Below, piece by piece: positions 8,588-16,969 of a stretch of DNA of 64,000 bases. The notes below the pieces were generated by a model. It was not told the DNA's origin. It searched no databases and saw nothing but the letters and a program-made list of their open reading frames with translations. Within the stretch, counting starts at the first letter, position 1. Every line of letters starts with the position of its first letter. Location of the stretch: assembly GCA_022360445.1 (NCBI GenBank), contig JAKSCV010000020.1:1-64000 (forward strand), in the 5' to 3' direction. A program made the position numbers and the translations under genes. This stretch comes from Gammaproteobacteria bacterium (GTDB lineage: Bacteria; Pseudomonadota; Gammaproteobacteria; UBA5861).

Positions 8588-10558
8588 TCAGGCCGGTAAC
8601 AATATATGTTCCAGCTCGGTAACCGCCTCAGGGTTCACGAGCGCAGCTGTGTCTCCCCGGGGTTCATTCAAGTATACCGACCGTATCAACCGCCTCATGA
8701 TTTTTAGGCTGCGGGTTTTGGGCAAATCGTTAACAAAGAGGATGTCTCTGGGCCGATAAGAGGCTCCGTAACCCGCCACAATGGCTTGTGAAAGCTCATG
8801 ACGCAGAGCTTCACCGGTCTCAACGCCCGGATTGGCCACGCAAACACAAACCAGTGCCGTTCCTTTCAGCGCATCGGGCACGCCGATCATGGCGGCTTCT
8901 AAAATTTTGCCGGTGGACATGAGTACGCCTTCAATTTCTGAAGGACCAATGCGCTTCCCAGAAACGTTAATCGTGTCATCCGAGCGCCCCAGCACATACC
9001 ACATGCCATCATGGTCGTGCATAGCCCAGTCTCCGTGCACCCAAACATCGGGAAAGACATCCCAATAGCTTTTAATATAACGCGCATCATCATGGTAAAG
9101 GCTACGTGTCAAACCAATCGAGGGCTGGGTCATGACCAGTTCACCCACTTCCCCGGGGCCAACCGGTTCACCTTTATCATTAAAAACAGCGGACCCTCGA
9201 CCGGGCAGTGGCCCCGCGAACGCGGACGGTTTGAGTGGGTGTAACACGGTACCACCCAGTATTCCACCCCCAACTTCGGTACCCCCGGAATAGTTCAGAA
9301 TCGGCACTTTGCGTTGACAGACATGCTCAAAGAACCACAGCCAGGCATCATCTGTCCACGGTTCACCTGAAGAAGCCGTAATCCGTAGGTGAGAGAAGTC
9401 GTATTTTCTGACTTCCTCGACACCATAACGCATGGCCCCCCGAACGGCTGTTGGGGCAATCCCGAAGTAACTGACTTGGTAATCCTGTACCAGCCGCCAC
9501 AAACGACCCTGATCAGGGTAATCTGGTGCTCCTTCCGCCAGCAATAATGAACCACCATGAAAAGCCGCTGTCACCGATGCCAAAGCACCAATGAGCCAGC
9601 CGAAGTCGCTCATCCAAAAGAACGTATCGCTCGGTTTAAAGTCCATGCAGATGCCCATATCCAGAGCCACGCTGCTGACAAATCCACAGTGGGTATGCAC
9701 GGTACCTTTGGCCTTACCGCTCGTTCCAGAGGTAAACGCCAGCATGCTGATGCTTTCTGCATCCATTTCTTCTGTTTGCGCGGTATCCGGTTGACGTGCT
9801 CTCAGCGGCTCCCAGGCGTAATCCCGGCCCGGCTGCATAGGCGTTAACAACGCCTGACCGACGCGAGGCACCACAATCACGCGCTCAATCTGCGTGTACA
9901 TTTCAAGGGCCTCGTCCAGCAGCGTTTTCATGGCTACAACCTGACCACGCCGATAAGTACCATCAGCCGTTATGACGGCCTTAGCACCGGCATCTTCGAG
10001 GCGCGAGGCAATGGCTTGCGGACCAAAGCCTGAAAACAAGGGCAATACAATTGCCCCAACCTTAGCTATCGCAAAAAATGCCGCACATACTTCAGGAATC
10101 ATCGGCATATACAAGCCAACAACATCTCCCTTCTGGATACCCAGTTCACGTAGAGCATTAGCAAAGCGGCAGACTTCGGCATCGTACTGCGCATACGTTA
10201 AAGTGCGCTTTTCACCGTTCTCGCCATCCCAAAGTAAAGCGGTCTTTTGGTAGGCGACTGTCTCTCTATGTTTATCGATACAGTTCAATGCCAAGTTCGT
10301 TGTCCCATCCACGCACCAGCGCGTGTAGGGTACCCCCTGGGATGTGTCCATAATTTTTGTATAAGGTTTGTAAAACTGTAAATCGATATGCCGCAGCAAG
10401 GTGTCCCAAAAACGTTCTTGTTCGGTTGAGGATACGTGCAGTAATGCTTCATAGGTATCCACACCTATTGAGCGCATAAATGCCTTTAGATTACTGGACG
10501 CAATGATTTCAGAATCCGGTTGCCAGGCATAATCCTGGCCACTGGTTTGTGTTGACAT
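8588..10558 (-). CDS. Acetyl/acetoacetyl-CoA synthetase-like AMP ligase
   Basis: Large (656-residue) adenylate-forming synthetase with the N-terminal extension typical of acetyl-CoA, propionyl-CoA and acetoacetyl-CoA synthetases. Motifs: FTSGTSGKAKGTVHTHCG (ATP loop), SGGTEVGGGI, DDTINVSGKRIGPSEIE (hinge) and KTRSLKIMRR with the likely catalytic lysine near the C terminus. GGGAGGAG sits three bases before the ATG. Forms an operon with the shorter ligase, so two acids may be activated by one pathway. It is not assigned to a named enzyme because the acyl-pocket residues are not diagnostic by eye. Confidence 0.88.
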   Translation of the reverse strand: MSTQTSGQDYAWQPDSEIIASSNLKAFMRSIGVDTYEALLHVSSTEQERFWDTLLRHIDLQFYKPYTKIMDTSQGVPYTRWCVDGTTNLALNCIDKHRETVAYQKTALLWDGENGEKRTLTYAQYDAEVCRFANALRELGIQKGDVVGLYMPMIPEVCAAFFAIAKVGAIVLPLFSGFGPQAIASRLEDAGAKAVITADGTYRRGQVVAMKTLLDEALEMYTQIERVIVVPRVGQALLTPMQPGRDYAWEPLRARQPDTAQTEEMDAESISMLAFTSGTSGKAKGTVHTHCGFVSSVALDMGICMDFKPSDTFFWMSDFGWLIGALASVTAAFHGGSLLLAEGAPDYPDQGRLWRLVQDYQVSYFGIAPTAVRGAMRYGVEEVRKYDFSHLRITASSGEPWTDDAWLWFFEHVCQRKVPILNYSGGTEVGGGILGGTVLHPLKPSAFAGPLPGRGSAVFNDKGEPVGPGEVGELVMTQPSIGLTRSLYHDDARYIKSYWDVFPDVWVHGDWAMHDHDGMWYVLGRSDDTINVSGKRIGPSEIEGVLMSTGKILEAAMIGVPDALKGTALVCVCVANPGVETGEALRHELSQAIVAGYGASYRPRDILFVNDLPKTRSLKIMRRLIRSVYLNEPRGDTAALVNPEAVTELEHILLPA

Positions 10559-10702
10559 ACTCTCCTCCCGCTAGGCTGTGCCTTAAGAATCTTTATTGTT
10601 ATCAGTCTGAGGTATGTTTTGTAGTGTAAAGAGTTTCAGCCTTTTGGCCAACTTTGCAGCACATACTGAAAAAGTTCTTCTGAAGAGTCCCCTAAAAATC
10701 GC

Positions 10703-11104
10703 TTACTCAGCTTTAGGCCTGGCCTTGAATGGCAAAACAACCGCGCGCTCTTCTTTGGTTGATCCATACAATTGCGTTTTCTCTGCCTCAGAAAGCTTCT
10801 CTGGGTGTGTCAGGATATTCATGTGAAGACGAAGCGCATCAAAACGCTCCCACATCAAAGATGAAATATTCATACACGCCTGCAAGGGTGTTTTAGCCTT
10901 CGCCCGCTCTGCATCGATCTCGAACATAAGCCCACGTAATCGACGTTGCATCGTTTGCGGGGCCGTTTCGATCACTTGTTCAACCAGCGCTTGCCGTCGG
11001 GCTTCAAACGCCTCAGGGTCTCGCCGATTAAGTGCCATCCATTCGTCGAAGTCAAACTCTATGCACTCGTTTTTGGTGAAGGAGTCATCGTAGTTTATGC
11101 TCAT
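10703..11104 (-). CDS. DUF3135 domain-containing protein
   Basis: Cytoplasmic protein of 133 residues matching the DUF3135 family of gammaproteobacteria (FDFDEWMALNRRDPEAFEARRQ and the RRLRGLMFEIDAERAKAKTPLQAC block). Function unknown; the sequence is largely helical. GGAG lies six bases before the ATG at 11104 and abuts the earlier in-frame ATG at 11110, so the later start is better. Stands alone upstream of the ligases, with a 144-base gap. Confidence 0.8.
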   Translation of the reverse strand: MSINYDDSFTKNECIEFDFDEWMALNRRDPEAFEARRQALVEQVIETAPQTMQRRLRGLMFEIDAERAKAKTPLQACMNISSLMWERFDALRLHMNILTHPEKLSEAEKTQLYGSTKEERAVVLPFKARPKAE

Positions 11105-11325
11105 GTTCATCTCCTATTTTCAGGATCCGTGCAGTCGAACCAATGTCTATGTCAATTTCTTGACCATGCTACTTGCTTGGAGAAAAAATACAATAATAGT
11201 TTTTGGCTATTATCGTGAATTGAGCGCTGGTTCAATTTGTCTCACAAACTTTAAACAGAGCACCACCTCGACAAAGGCTTTGCCAAGGCACACGGGGACA
11301 ACACATTTACGTAGTAATAAGAGAT

Positions 11326-11364
11326 TGGCAGCTCAGAGCGTCAATTAGATGACGCTGGCTGCCA
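11326..11364 (-). terminator. Stem-loop beyond the flavoprotein gene
   Basis: Two nested perfect arms, TGGCAGC/GCTGCCA and AGCGTCA/TGACGCT, with a 6-base loop, lie just beyond the stop of the flavoprotein gene. On the minus strand the following bases are moderately T-rich (AATCTCTTATT). A terminator is the simplest reading; it could act for the gene on that strand only. Confidence 0.45.
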
Positions 11365-11380
11365 GAAAAGAAATTTAGAT

Positions 11381-12511
11381 TCAAGAAACGTTTTTATAAC
11401 GCCGCAGTGTTTGCCATTCCATCAAATTTCGACTCCAGGTGAGCGGAACACCACGACGAATATAATTCCGCTGTTTACCACGACAAATCAAGCTATTGTT
11501 GTCAACAGACTCGGTAATGCCATGTTCATCTGAGGAAAGTGCAGCAACCGGTGTTTTACCTCGATCCAGTGCCGCAATGTTGTGAGCAGCAATCTCGCCG
11601 GTTAAGTCCGCCAAATAATATTGCGTCAACTTCATCGGGCGATCGGAGAAGCGACCCGCATCACCGGCCACATAGATATTTTCATGTCCAACCGCCTGGC
11701 AAGCTGAATTCGTTTCAAACAGGCCAGACACGGTAACCTTAAGTCCACTGCTTGCAGCCCATTCAGGGCCTGACAAACCCGGTACAAAGGCTGTCAAGTT
11801 ACTGGGAACCCGGGTATGCGGTGTATCAAGGCCATCTCGATCAAAGGAGACAATTTCTTCTCCAAGAAAGTGAATATGATTCCGTTTGAATTGCGATAGG
11901 AGATTATCAAACGGCTCATCGACAAAACGTAATTCGTGTTTCAAGTTGGGACTTGCAAAGGTTATATCGTAAGACCGTCGCTGTCTCTGGTTGCGTAACC
12001 GACTGTCAATGGCAAATAACAGATCAAAAACCGGCCCTCCCTGAAAAGCCAGTGGGTCTTTCGGATGAGCACCAAAGCCAATCACCAGCGAGCCACCTTC
12101 CAGCTCATTCAAGGCACGCTGATAGCGCATCATTTCTGACCAGCTCTTAAGTGGGTTGATGACATGCTCACTACCAACAATACCTGGAGAATATTGACTT
12201 CCACTGGCAATCACCAGATAGTCGTAACCCACATCTGTCACATCGGTTTTAACAACAGAAGCTTCTGGACTCAGCCCAGTCACACTCGCTGCGAAGTGAT
12301 CAACGTCCTGGTCTTCAAAGAAACGCGTTAAGTTAATGAGGACACTATCTTCAACGCGCATTTCAGCCAAACTGCGCAACAGCCCTGGGTAATAAAATAA
12401 ACTCGGTTCGGGAGAAATCACTGTGATCGATGCATCACAACCTTGCTGCCGCAAGGCGCGCACTGTAGCGCAGCCAGCCAGCCCGGAACCAATAATCACG
12501 ATATGGGACAT
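11381..12511 (-). CDS. FAD-dependent pyridine nucleotide-disulphide-type oxidoreductase
   Basis: A 376-residue flavoprotein related to type II NADH dehydrogenases and sulfide:quinone reductases. The N-terminal dinucleotide-binding loop is clear (IVIIGSGLAGCATVRAL), as is the late FAD motif (NIYVAGDAGRF, about 295-305). I do not see the conserved cysteine pair of true sulfide:quinone reductases in the expected places, so the electron acceptor and donor remain open. Membrane association is possible; there is no signal peptide. Monocistronic by spacing (242 bases to the next gene, 276 to the previous). Confidence 0.8.
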   Translation of the reverse strand: MSHIVIIGSGLAGCATVRALRQQGCDASITVISPEPSLFYYPGLLRSLAEMRVEDSVLINLTRFFEDQDVDHFAASVTGLSPEASVVKTDVTDVGYDYLVIASGSQYSPGIVGSEHVINPLKSWSEMMRYQRALNELEGGSLVIGFGAHPKDPLAFQGGPVFDLLFAIDSRLRNQRQRRSYDITFASPNLKHELRFVDEPFDNLLSQFKRNHIHFLGEEIVSFDRDGLDTPHTRVPSNLTAFVPGLSGPEWAASSGLKVTVSGLFETNSACQAVGHENIYVAGDAGRFSDRPMKLTQYYLADLTGEIAAHNIAALDRGKTPVAALSSDEHGITESVDNNSLICRGKQRNYIRRGVPLTWSRNLMEWQTLRRYKNVS

Positions 12512-12753
12512 ACTTTCACCTGCCTGTCACTGTTCCAAAACGGCCTTTCCCACTGGGTTAAGATTAAGCATCCCTTCAGCTCAGCGAATAAATCACTTCA
12601 GCTCTTAAATTAAAGGCAATAACAACGAAGGTGATGATACTCACACAAGGCCAGTTGAAATTTTGAACAGTTCACATGCAAGTGCAGCAATACGTGCAGT
12701 TATCACAGAGTGGTCATTTTGACTTCTGAAAGTAATAACTGCGTCATATTTTT

Positions 12754-13386
12754 TCAGTAGAGTAAATAGGTGAGTTGGTAGTCCTTATCACCCCGCCTCA
12801 CCGATAGCGTGAAATAGTGATGGTTATCCTGCATAGCCTTGACAGCCGCCAGCACCGTCTCAAGCTCTGAAACCGGGATATGATTGAAGGCATTAATCCG
12901 GTCCCCCTTTCTCAGTCCGTAGCGCTCCGCGACGCTGCCCCGTCTCACGCGTTGAATCTCATACGCGGTCAGTGTGCCGCTATCGACATGGGGAAATAAG
13001 TCGATATCATTCACAATCTGCTGGCCATTTTTTATCCAGCCCTTTAGCTCTTCCGCCTCCAGTAAGATTGTCTTCCACTCTGATACAGAAGCCCCGGATT
13101 CTTTCTCACCGGAAGATAGAAGCTCTTTGGTTTTCTGGCCATTACAAGTCAATGCTGCTTCTTCAGAAAGTATGGTGTTCACCACGCAGCGGCCTAACAT
13201 ATCCCCCGCCTGTAAGATCACCTCGCGTGTACCGCCCTGTTCCGTTGTGACAGAAAAAATCGCCACAGGGTGCTGCCCCGACAATGTACCTATGAGTTTG
13301 GGTGTCGCTTCATTCGCAGAGCCCAAACCACTGATGAGCAGCAACAGCACCATGAAGGTTCCACACCGGGCATATTGGCTGATCAT
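12754..13386 (-). CDS. GspC-like periplasmic PDZ-domain protein
   Basis: Exported or inner-membrane-anchored protein of 210 residues: signal/anchor at 1-24, a small beta domain around 33-85 resembling the GspC homology region (with Cys67 and Cys80), and a C-terminal PDZ domain (VRRGSVAERYGLRKGDRINAFN, about 147-168). GspC links inner-membrane parts of type II secretion to the outer-membrane channel, so a periplasmic coupling role is inferred. Last gene of the 17.5-kb locus; its ATG overlaps the stop of the TonB-like gene by 4 bp. Confidence 0.75.
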   Translation of the reverse strand: MISQYARCGTFMVLLLLISGLGSANEATPKLIGTLSGQHPVAIFSVTTEQGGTREVILQAGDMLGRCVVNTILSEEAALTCNGQKTKELLSSGEKESGASVSEWKTILLEAEELKGWIKNGQQIVNDIDLFPHVDSGTLTAYEIQRVRRGSVAERYGLRKGDRINAFNHIPVSELETVLAAVKAMQDNHHYFTLSVRRGDKDYQLTYLLY

Positions 13387-14408
13387 GCCGGGAAAAACTC
13401 AAAAGGAAGGCGTGTCACAAACACCTCGACATCTTTCGCACCAAAATTAATCAGCTTGAGACGCGCAAGCAACTTACGCTCCAGATCGGGCGATTGCAGT
13501 TCACTGGAAACCAGTTTCAAGTCTGTAATTTCGCCAGAAGGCGCGATGGTCAGCTCAACCAAAACAGTACCTTCTAATAAAGGGTTTTTACGCAACTCCC
13601 GATTATAGATATTGTAAATTGCCCCTTTGCTCTGATTAATCGTTCGCTTCACGCTTTCAAAGCTTCGTTTACCCTTGCCTGAGCTGCCACTGCCTCCCTG
13701 TGAACTGCCGGCACTGACGGCATTCGCACTTGAACTGCTGACATTGCTGGTGCCCCGCCCAGAAAACGCAGTCCCCCCCGTTGTCCGGGCAAGACCGTTT
13801 GAATTGACCCCTCCACTACCGGCACCCACCCCAGCCGCAATACGGGACGCAACCCCACCACTCGTTGAGCCACCAGTGGCGCTCTGGCTGCCTGCCCCGC
13901 TTCGTACAGTCGGCGTTTTACCCAATTGAGCTACAAGCTGACTGTCTCGCAAGTCCGATAAAGAATCACTCACAGCCAGCAAGCCCACACTCGCGGCTTT
14001 TTTTCTCGCAGCTGCTAACTCAACGGCTTGACTGGGTTTAGGTGACTGCTTCGGTTTGGGCGCAACTTTTCGAGTATTTTCCACAGTCTTCTGGGACTGA
14101 GGCTTGGGCTTCGGTTTAGGCTTTGGCTTGGGTGTTTCTTCTTTTTTTACCGCTTGCTCTCCATCACGCTTGCGAGGACTTTTGGGCGCTGGAGGAGGGG
14201 GCTTCTTTTGCTCAGTGATGAGCTGAACAAGGCGCGGAGGAATCTCAATGACTTCATCTTCTTCAGGCTCCGGTAACGTAATAAACGGAATAACGACGCT
14301 GAAAAAAAAGAAAAGTGTGATGCTGGCTAACAGAATATTCCGAAAACGCCTTTTATCCCGCGAAGAGACGTGCCAGGGTAAATGAGGTGAGTAAAAAGCC
14401 ACGCTCAT
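13383..14408 (-). CDS. TonB-like protein with AgmX/PglI-type C-terminal domain
   Basis: Inner-membrane-anchored, periplasm-spanning protein of 341 residues. A short basic N terminus and one transmembrane helix (about 27-44) are followed by a Pro/Lys-rich stretch (66-118, repeated PKPKPK), a Ser/Gly-rich linker (about 165-237) and a C-terminal domain (245-341, SFESVKRTINQ to LPFEFFPA). That domain matches the AgmX/PglI C-terminal family of Myxococcus gliding and related machines. By analogy with TonB it should carry proton-driven force from the ExbB/ExbD complex to the outer membrane. Its ATG overlaps the upstream ExbD stop (TAATG), with GGAG at the right distance. Confidence 0.85.
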   Translation of the reverse strand: MSVAFYSPHLPWHVSSRDKRRFRNILLASITLFFFFSVVIPFITLPEPEEDEVIEIPPRLVQLITEQKKPPPPAPKSPRKRDGEQAVKKEETPKPKPKPKPKPQSQKTVENTRKVAPKPKQSPKPSQAVELAAARKKAASVGLLAVSDSLSDLRDSQLVAQLGKTPTVRSGAGSQSATGGSTSGGVASRIAAGVGAGSGGVNSNGLARTTGGTAFSGRGTSNVSSSSANAVSAGSSQGGSGSSGKGKRSFESVKRTINQSKGAIYNIYNRELRKNPLLEGTVLVELTIAPSGEITDLKLVSSELQSPDLERKLLARLKLINFGAKDVEVFVTRLPFEFFPA

Positions 14409-14917
14409 TAAGACGCTCCAACCGCAGATTTTTGCATCACCGATAAGGAAATCCGGCTATAACCTGCATGGGTGCATGTAGTCATGATCTTCTTCAACAC
14501 ACTGAAAGGAATTTCCTTATCGCCCATGATGGTGACTTCACGACCAGCTTCAACCTCCTCTTTCCGTATCAGTGGCTGCCTTGCCGCGAGCCTTTTCAAA
14601 GCTTGGTGCAAACTCGGAATAATGTCTTCTTTGCTTCCGGCAACCTGTTCAAATGACGCCACACGATTGCCCTCAATGGCGATGGCTTTTTGAGATATTG
14701 TGATTTGAACCGTCTCTCTGGGCTTCTGTTCAGCCACTGACTCCGGCAAGCTAATATCTTTTGAGCTTTTGAGCACTTCGACATCTGACGAGTTCACTAA
14801 CAGGAAAAAGACCAAAATTGTGAAAATATCCATCAGGGAAATCATATTAAACGCTGGAAAATTTTTCCCTCGCTTATGGTGCTTATCCATCCGCTTAGCT
14901 CTGCGTGACATTTTCAT
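14408..14917 (-). CDS. ExbD/TolR-family protein with the conserved Asp
   Basis: Inner-membrane motor subunit of 169 residues: basic N terminus, one helix with the proton-carrying aspartate (Asp30, in MISLMDIFTILVFFLL), then a periplasmic ExbD domain. Unlike the neighbouring ExbD copy it keeps the acidic residue needed for proton use in ExbD/TolR/MotB-type motors. Fifteen bases downstream of the other exbD and overlapping the TonB-like gene by one base. Myxococcus Agl motors likewise use two TolR-like subunits. Confidence 0.9.
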   Translation of the reverse strand: MKMSRRAKRMDKHHKRGKNFPAFNMISLMDIFTILVFFLLVNSSDVEVLKSSKDISLPESVAEQKPRETVQITISQKAIAIEGNRVASFEQVAGSKEDIIPSLHQALKRLAARQPLIRKEEVEAGREVTIMGDKEIPFSVLKKIMTTCTHAGYSRISLSVMQKSAVGAS

Positions 14918-14932
14918 CCGCTGATTACCTCG

Positions 14933-15415
14933 CTAACCCGCTTCACCCAACGAAATGGATGGAAACAGATCAATGCGCTGCGACTTGCCATCTATCGTGA
15001 CGACCGCTGTTCTGGCAGCATCCATCACTTGCACTAACGTGTCATAACTGACGTCTTTTTCAAGCAGAATACGAACATCCTTGGTCGTGCCGGAACGGCT
15101 TTTTATCTTCACCAACAAATCAGATAAGGAAGCCATATCAAAAGTCCCATCTTTTCGTTTTTTATAGGTACGAATCAGCCCGTTGCGGTCAGCCACACTA
15201 ATATCACCCTGCGTGATAGATAACTCTAAGTTAAGCCCCTTGGAAGGCGGAGAGGTTTGAGCGTTATCCGAAGGCAGGTTTAACTCGAGAATTGTTAACC
15301 GAGAAAAAACAGCGGTTATCAATAAGAAAGGAACCAGAACAACCATCAAATTCATAAAGGCTGTGACATTGAGCTCCGCTACTTCATGCCGTTTTGATGC
15401 ACGCCGTCGTCTCAT
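14933..15415 (-). CDS. ExbD/TolR-family protein with Asn in place of the conserved Asp
   Basis: A 160-residue ExbD/TolR homologue: basic N terminus (MRRRRASKRHE), one transmembrane helix (about 16-38), periplasmic domain. In the helix the position of the essential aspartate is Asn22 (VTAFMNLMVVLVPFLL), so this subunit should not carry protons itself. It may be a structural partner of the Asp-bearing copy encoded next. Its start overlaps the ExbB stop (TAATG). The family is certain; the Asp-to-Asn reading rests on eye alignment of the helix. Confidence 0.88.
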   Translation of the reverse strand: MRRRRASKRHEVAELNVTAFMNLMVVLVPFLLITAVFSRLTILELNLPSDNAQTSPPSKGLNLELSITQGDISVADRNGLIRTYKKRKDGTFDMASLSDLLVKIKSRSGTTKDVRILLEKDVSYDTLVQVMDAARTAVVTIDGKSQRIDLFPSISLGEAG

Positions 15416-16065
15416 TACGCGGCAGCCTTCGGTTTAGACCGGCGCCGGCGCATGAGCTGGTTGACAAACTTCACTGAAACCATTTCCAGGCTATCAATAA
15501 TTTCCGTGGTTTTGGAAACCAAAAAGGCGTGCAGCAGTAAAAGAGGAATCCCTACCATCAGCCCAAAAGCCGTGGTATTCATAGCAACCGAGATACTGGC
15601 AGACAGCAAATCAGCTTTGTCGGCTGCGCTTGCTGAAGCGACCGCAGTAAACGCCTGAATAAGACCAATAATCGTGCCCAACAGCCCGAGCAGCGTCGCA
15701 ATATTCGCAAACGTGGCAAGATAGGGTGTTCTTTTCTCCAACTTTGGAATCACTTCCATCAGCCCTTCTTCCATCGCCATTTCAATTTCAACCTGGGAAC
15801 CACCAGCCCGACTGAGACCATAGCCAATGACGCGGTCCATCGCTGTGTTGTGGTCTTTGGTCATCATCAATACCGCCTGGAACTTACCTTCATTGAGCAA
15901 CGGCTCAATTTCGTACCAGGCTTGCCGGTTCTCGCGCTTTGTGCGATTTAAAAAAACCAAACGCTCAACGGCGATGGCCAACCCAATCGCCAAAACAATA
16001 ACAATGGGGTACATAAAAACCCCACCGGTTTGAAAAAAACGAATAATTGCTTCAAATGCTTCCAT
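15415..16065 (-). CDS. MotA/TolQ/ExbB-family proton channel protein
   Basis: Inner-membrane protein of 216 residues with the TolQ/ExbB layout: one N-terminal helix (about 17-36), a cytoplasmic loop, then two helices holding TFANIATLLGLLGTIIGLIQAF and SISVAMNTTAFGLMVGIPLLLLH. It forms the stator that drives the ExbD and TonB-like subunits encoded directly downstream. There is a single copy for two ExbD genes, as in Agl-type motors. Confidence 0.92.
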   Translation of the reverse strand: MEAFEAIIRFFQTGGVFMYPIVIVLAIGLAIAVERLVFLNRTKRENRQAWYEIEPLLNEGKFQAVLMMTKDHNTAMDRVIGYGLSRAGGSQVEIEMAMEEGLMEVIPKLEKRTPYLATFANIATLLGLLGTIIGLIQAFTAVASASAADKADLLSASISVAMNTTAFGLMVGIPLLLLHAFLVSKTTEIIDSLEMVSVKFVNQLMRRRRSKPKAAA

Positions 16066-16094
16066 AAAATTATCTTACCCCCGTGACTGGGTTA

Positions 16095-16400
16095 TCAGTC
16101 CGACACACTTAATTGGTAATAGTAGGTTTCACGTTGGAATTCATCTCGGTTAATCGGCTTGATTTCATCATTCAACACACTGCTGATAGGACGATTCGGC
16201 AAAGCACCCGACTGTGTATTTTTCCAAGGCACAATAGTGACCGCCTTAGGCAGCTCCCGGTTACCGATAATAGAGATCCCTGCGCGATTGGTTTCACCAT
16301 CAGCGGCCAGTGCTAATACTGGCATGCTGAGGTAGACTAAAGCGACGCCGCGCCATAACCCTTTATAGACGTTTTTTTTCACCCATGAATGCTTCATCAT
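16095..16400 (-). CDS. Small exported protein of unknown function
   Basis: About 101 residues with a clear signal peptide (hydrophobic GVALVYLSMPVLALAA, cut near residue 33) and a short polar mature part ending YYYQLSVSD. I recognise no family. The ATG at 16400 overlaps the stop of the upstream TPR gene and follows AGGA by five bases; an open frame begins 36 bases earlier without support. It lies between the TPR and ExbB genes, so it is probably a periplasmic piece of the same machine. Confidence 0.65.
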   Translation of the reverse strand: MMKHSWVKKNVYKGLWRGVALVYLSMPVLALAADGETNRAGISIIGNRELPKAVTIVPWKNTQSGALPNRPISSVLNDEIKPINRDEFQRETYYYQLSVSD

Positions 16401-16969
16401 TTCTGTCCTATACGTCGCTTCAAATCCTTGATCCATAGACTGACTTGCTTATCTTTACCCTGAGTGAGCGTTTGATACTGCATGTAATTATCGATAGCAC
16501 AGGAAAAATCACGCAGGTACAAGTCACACAAAATGCCTAAATTGCGATAAGCGGGAGAATAGGTTTTATCAACGGCAATGGCTTTCAGGTAAGCGCTTTT
16601 TGCCTCATCAAAACGGCCCTCATTACGATATAAAACACCCAACTGGTTGTAGATAACCACGGAGTCCGGTTTAATTTTCTGAGCTTGGGTAAATGCCTCC
16701 AGAGAGTTTCCCGACTGCCCCAGTTTTCGGTAAGCAATGCCCATGTTCAAATAAGGACCCACCAGATCAGACCGCTTTTGTGTAATGGAATGAAAGACCT
16801 CGACGGCGGGCTGATATTTTTTTTCTTTCATCAACCGCAAACCCTGCTGATATTTCTCAGTCACCGCAGTATCAACAGGCTTAGTGCCCACCCCACTGCA
16901 TGCTGCCAGCCCAAAGACAAGTAGCAGACCGATATGCTTCTTCAGCTGATCAATGAATAGTCGCAACAT
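16397..16969 (-). CDS. TPR-repeat lipoprotein
   Basis: A 190-residue lipoprotein (lipobox LAAC, Cys24) with about three to four tetratricopeptide repeats (YQQGLRLMKEKKYQPAVEVF, AYRKLGQSGNSLEAFTQAQ, YRNEGRFDEAKSAYLKA, AYRNLGILCDLYLRDFSCA). TPR lipoproteins such as AglT/GltE sit beside TolQ/TolR motors in Myxococcus, where they build the periplasmic part; this is the closest role I can offer. The start is uncertain: 16987 (ATGAGC) is an alternative giving six more residues. It overlaps the end of the large TPR gene. Confidence 0.78.
   Translation of the reverse strand: MLRLFIDQLKKHIGLLLVFGLAACSGVGTKPVDTAVTEKYQQGLRLMKEKKYQPAVEVFHSITQKRSDLVGPYLNMGIAYRKLGQSGNSLEAFTQAQKIKPDSVVIYNQLGVLYRNEGRFDEAKSAYLKAIAVDKTYSPAYRNLGILCDLYLRDFSCAIDNYMQYQTLTQGKDKQVSLWIKDLKRRIGQK

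Noticed and set aside
14041-14250. Pro/Lys and Ser/Gly repeats in the TonB-like gene, considered as a DNA tandem repeat or CRISPR-like array
   Set aside because: The periodicity is codon-level low complexity of a TonB-type linker; there are no spacers.
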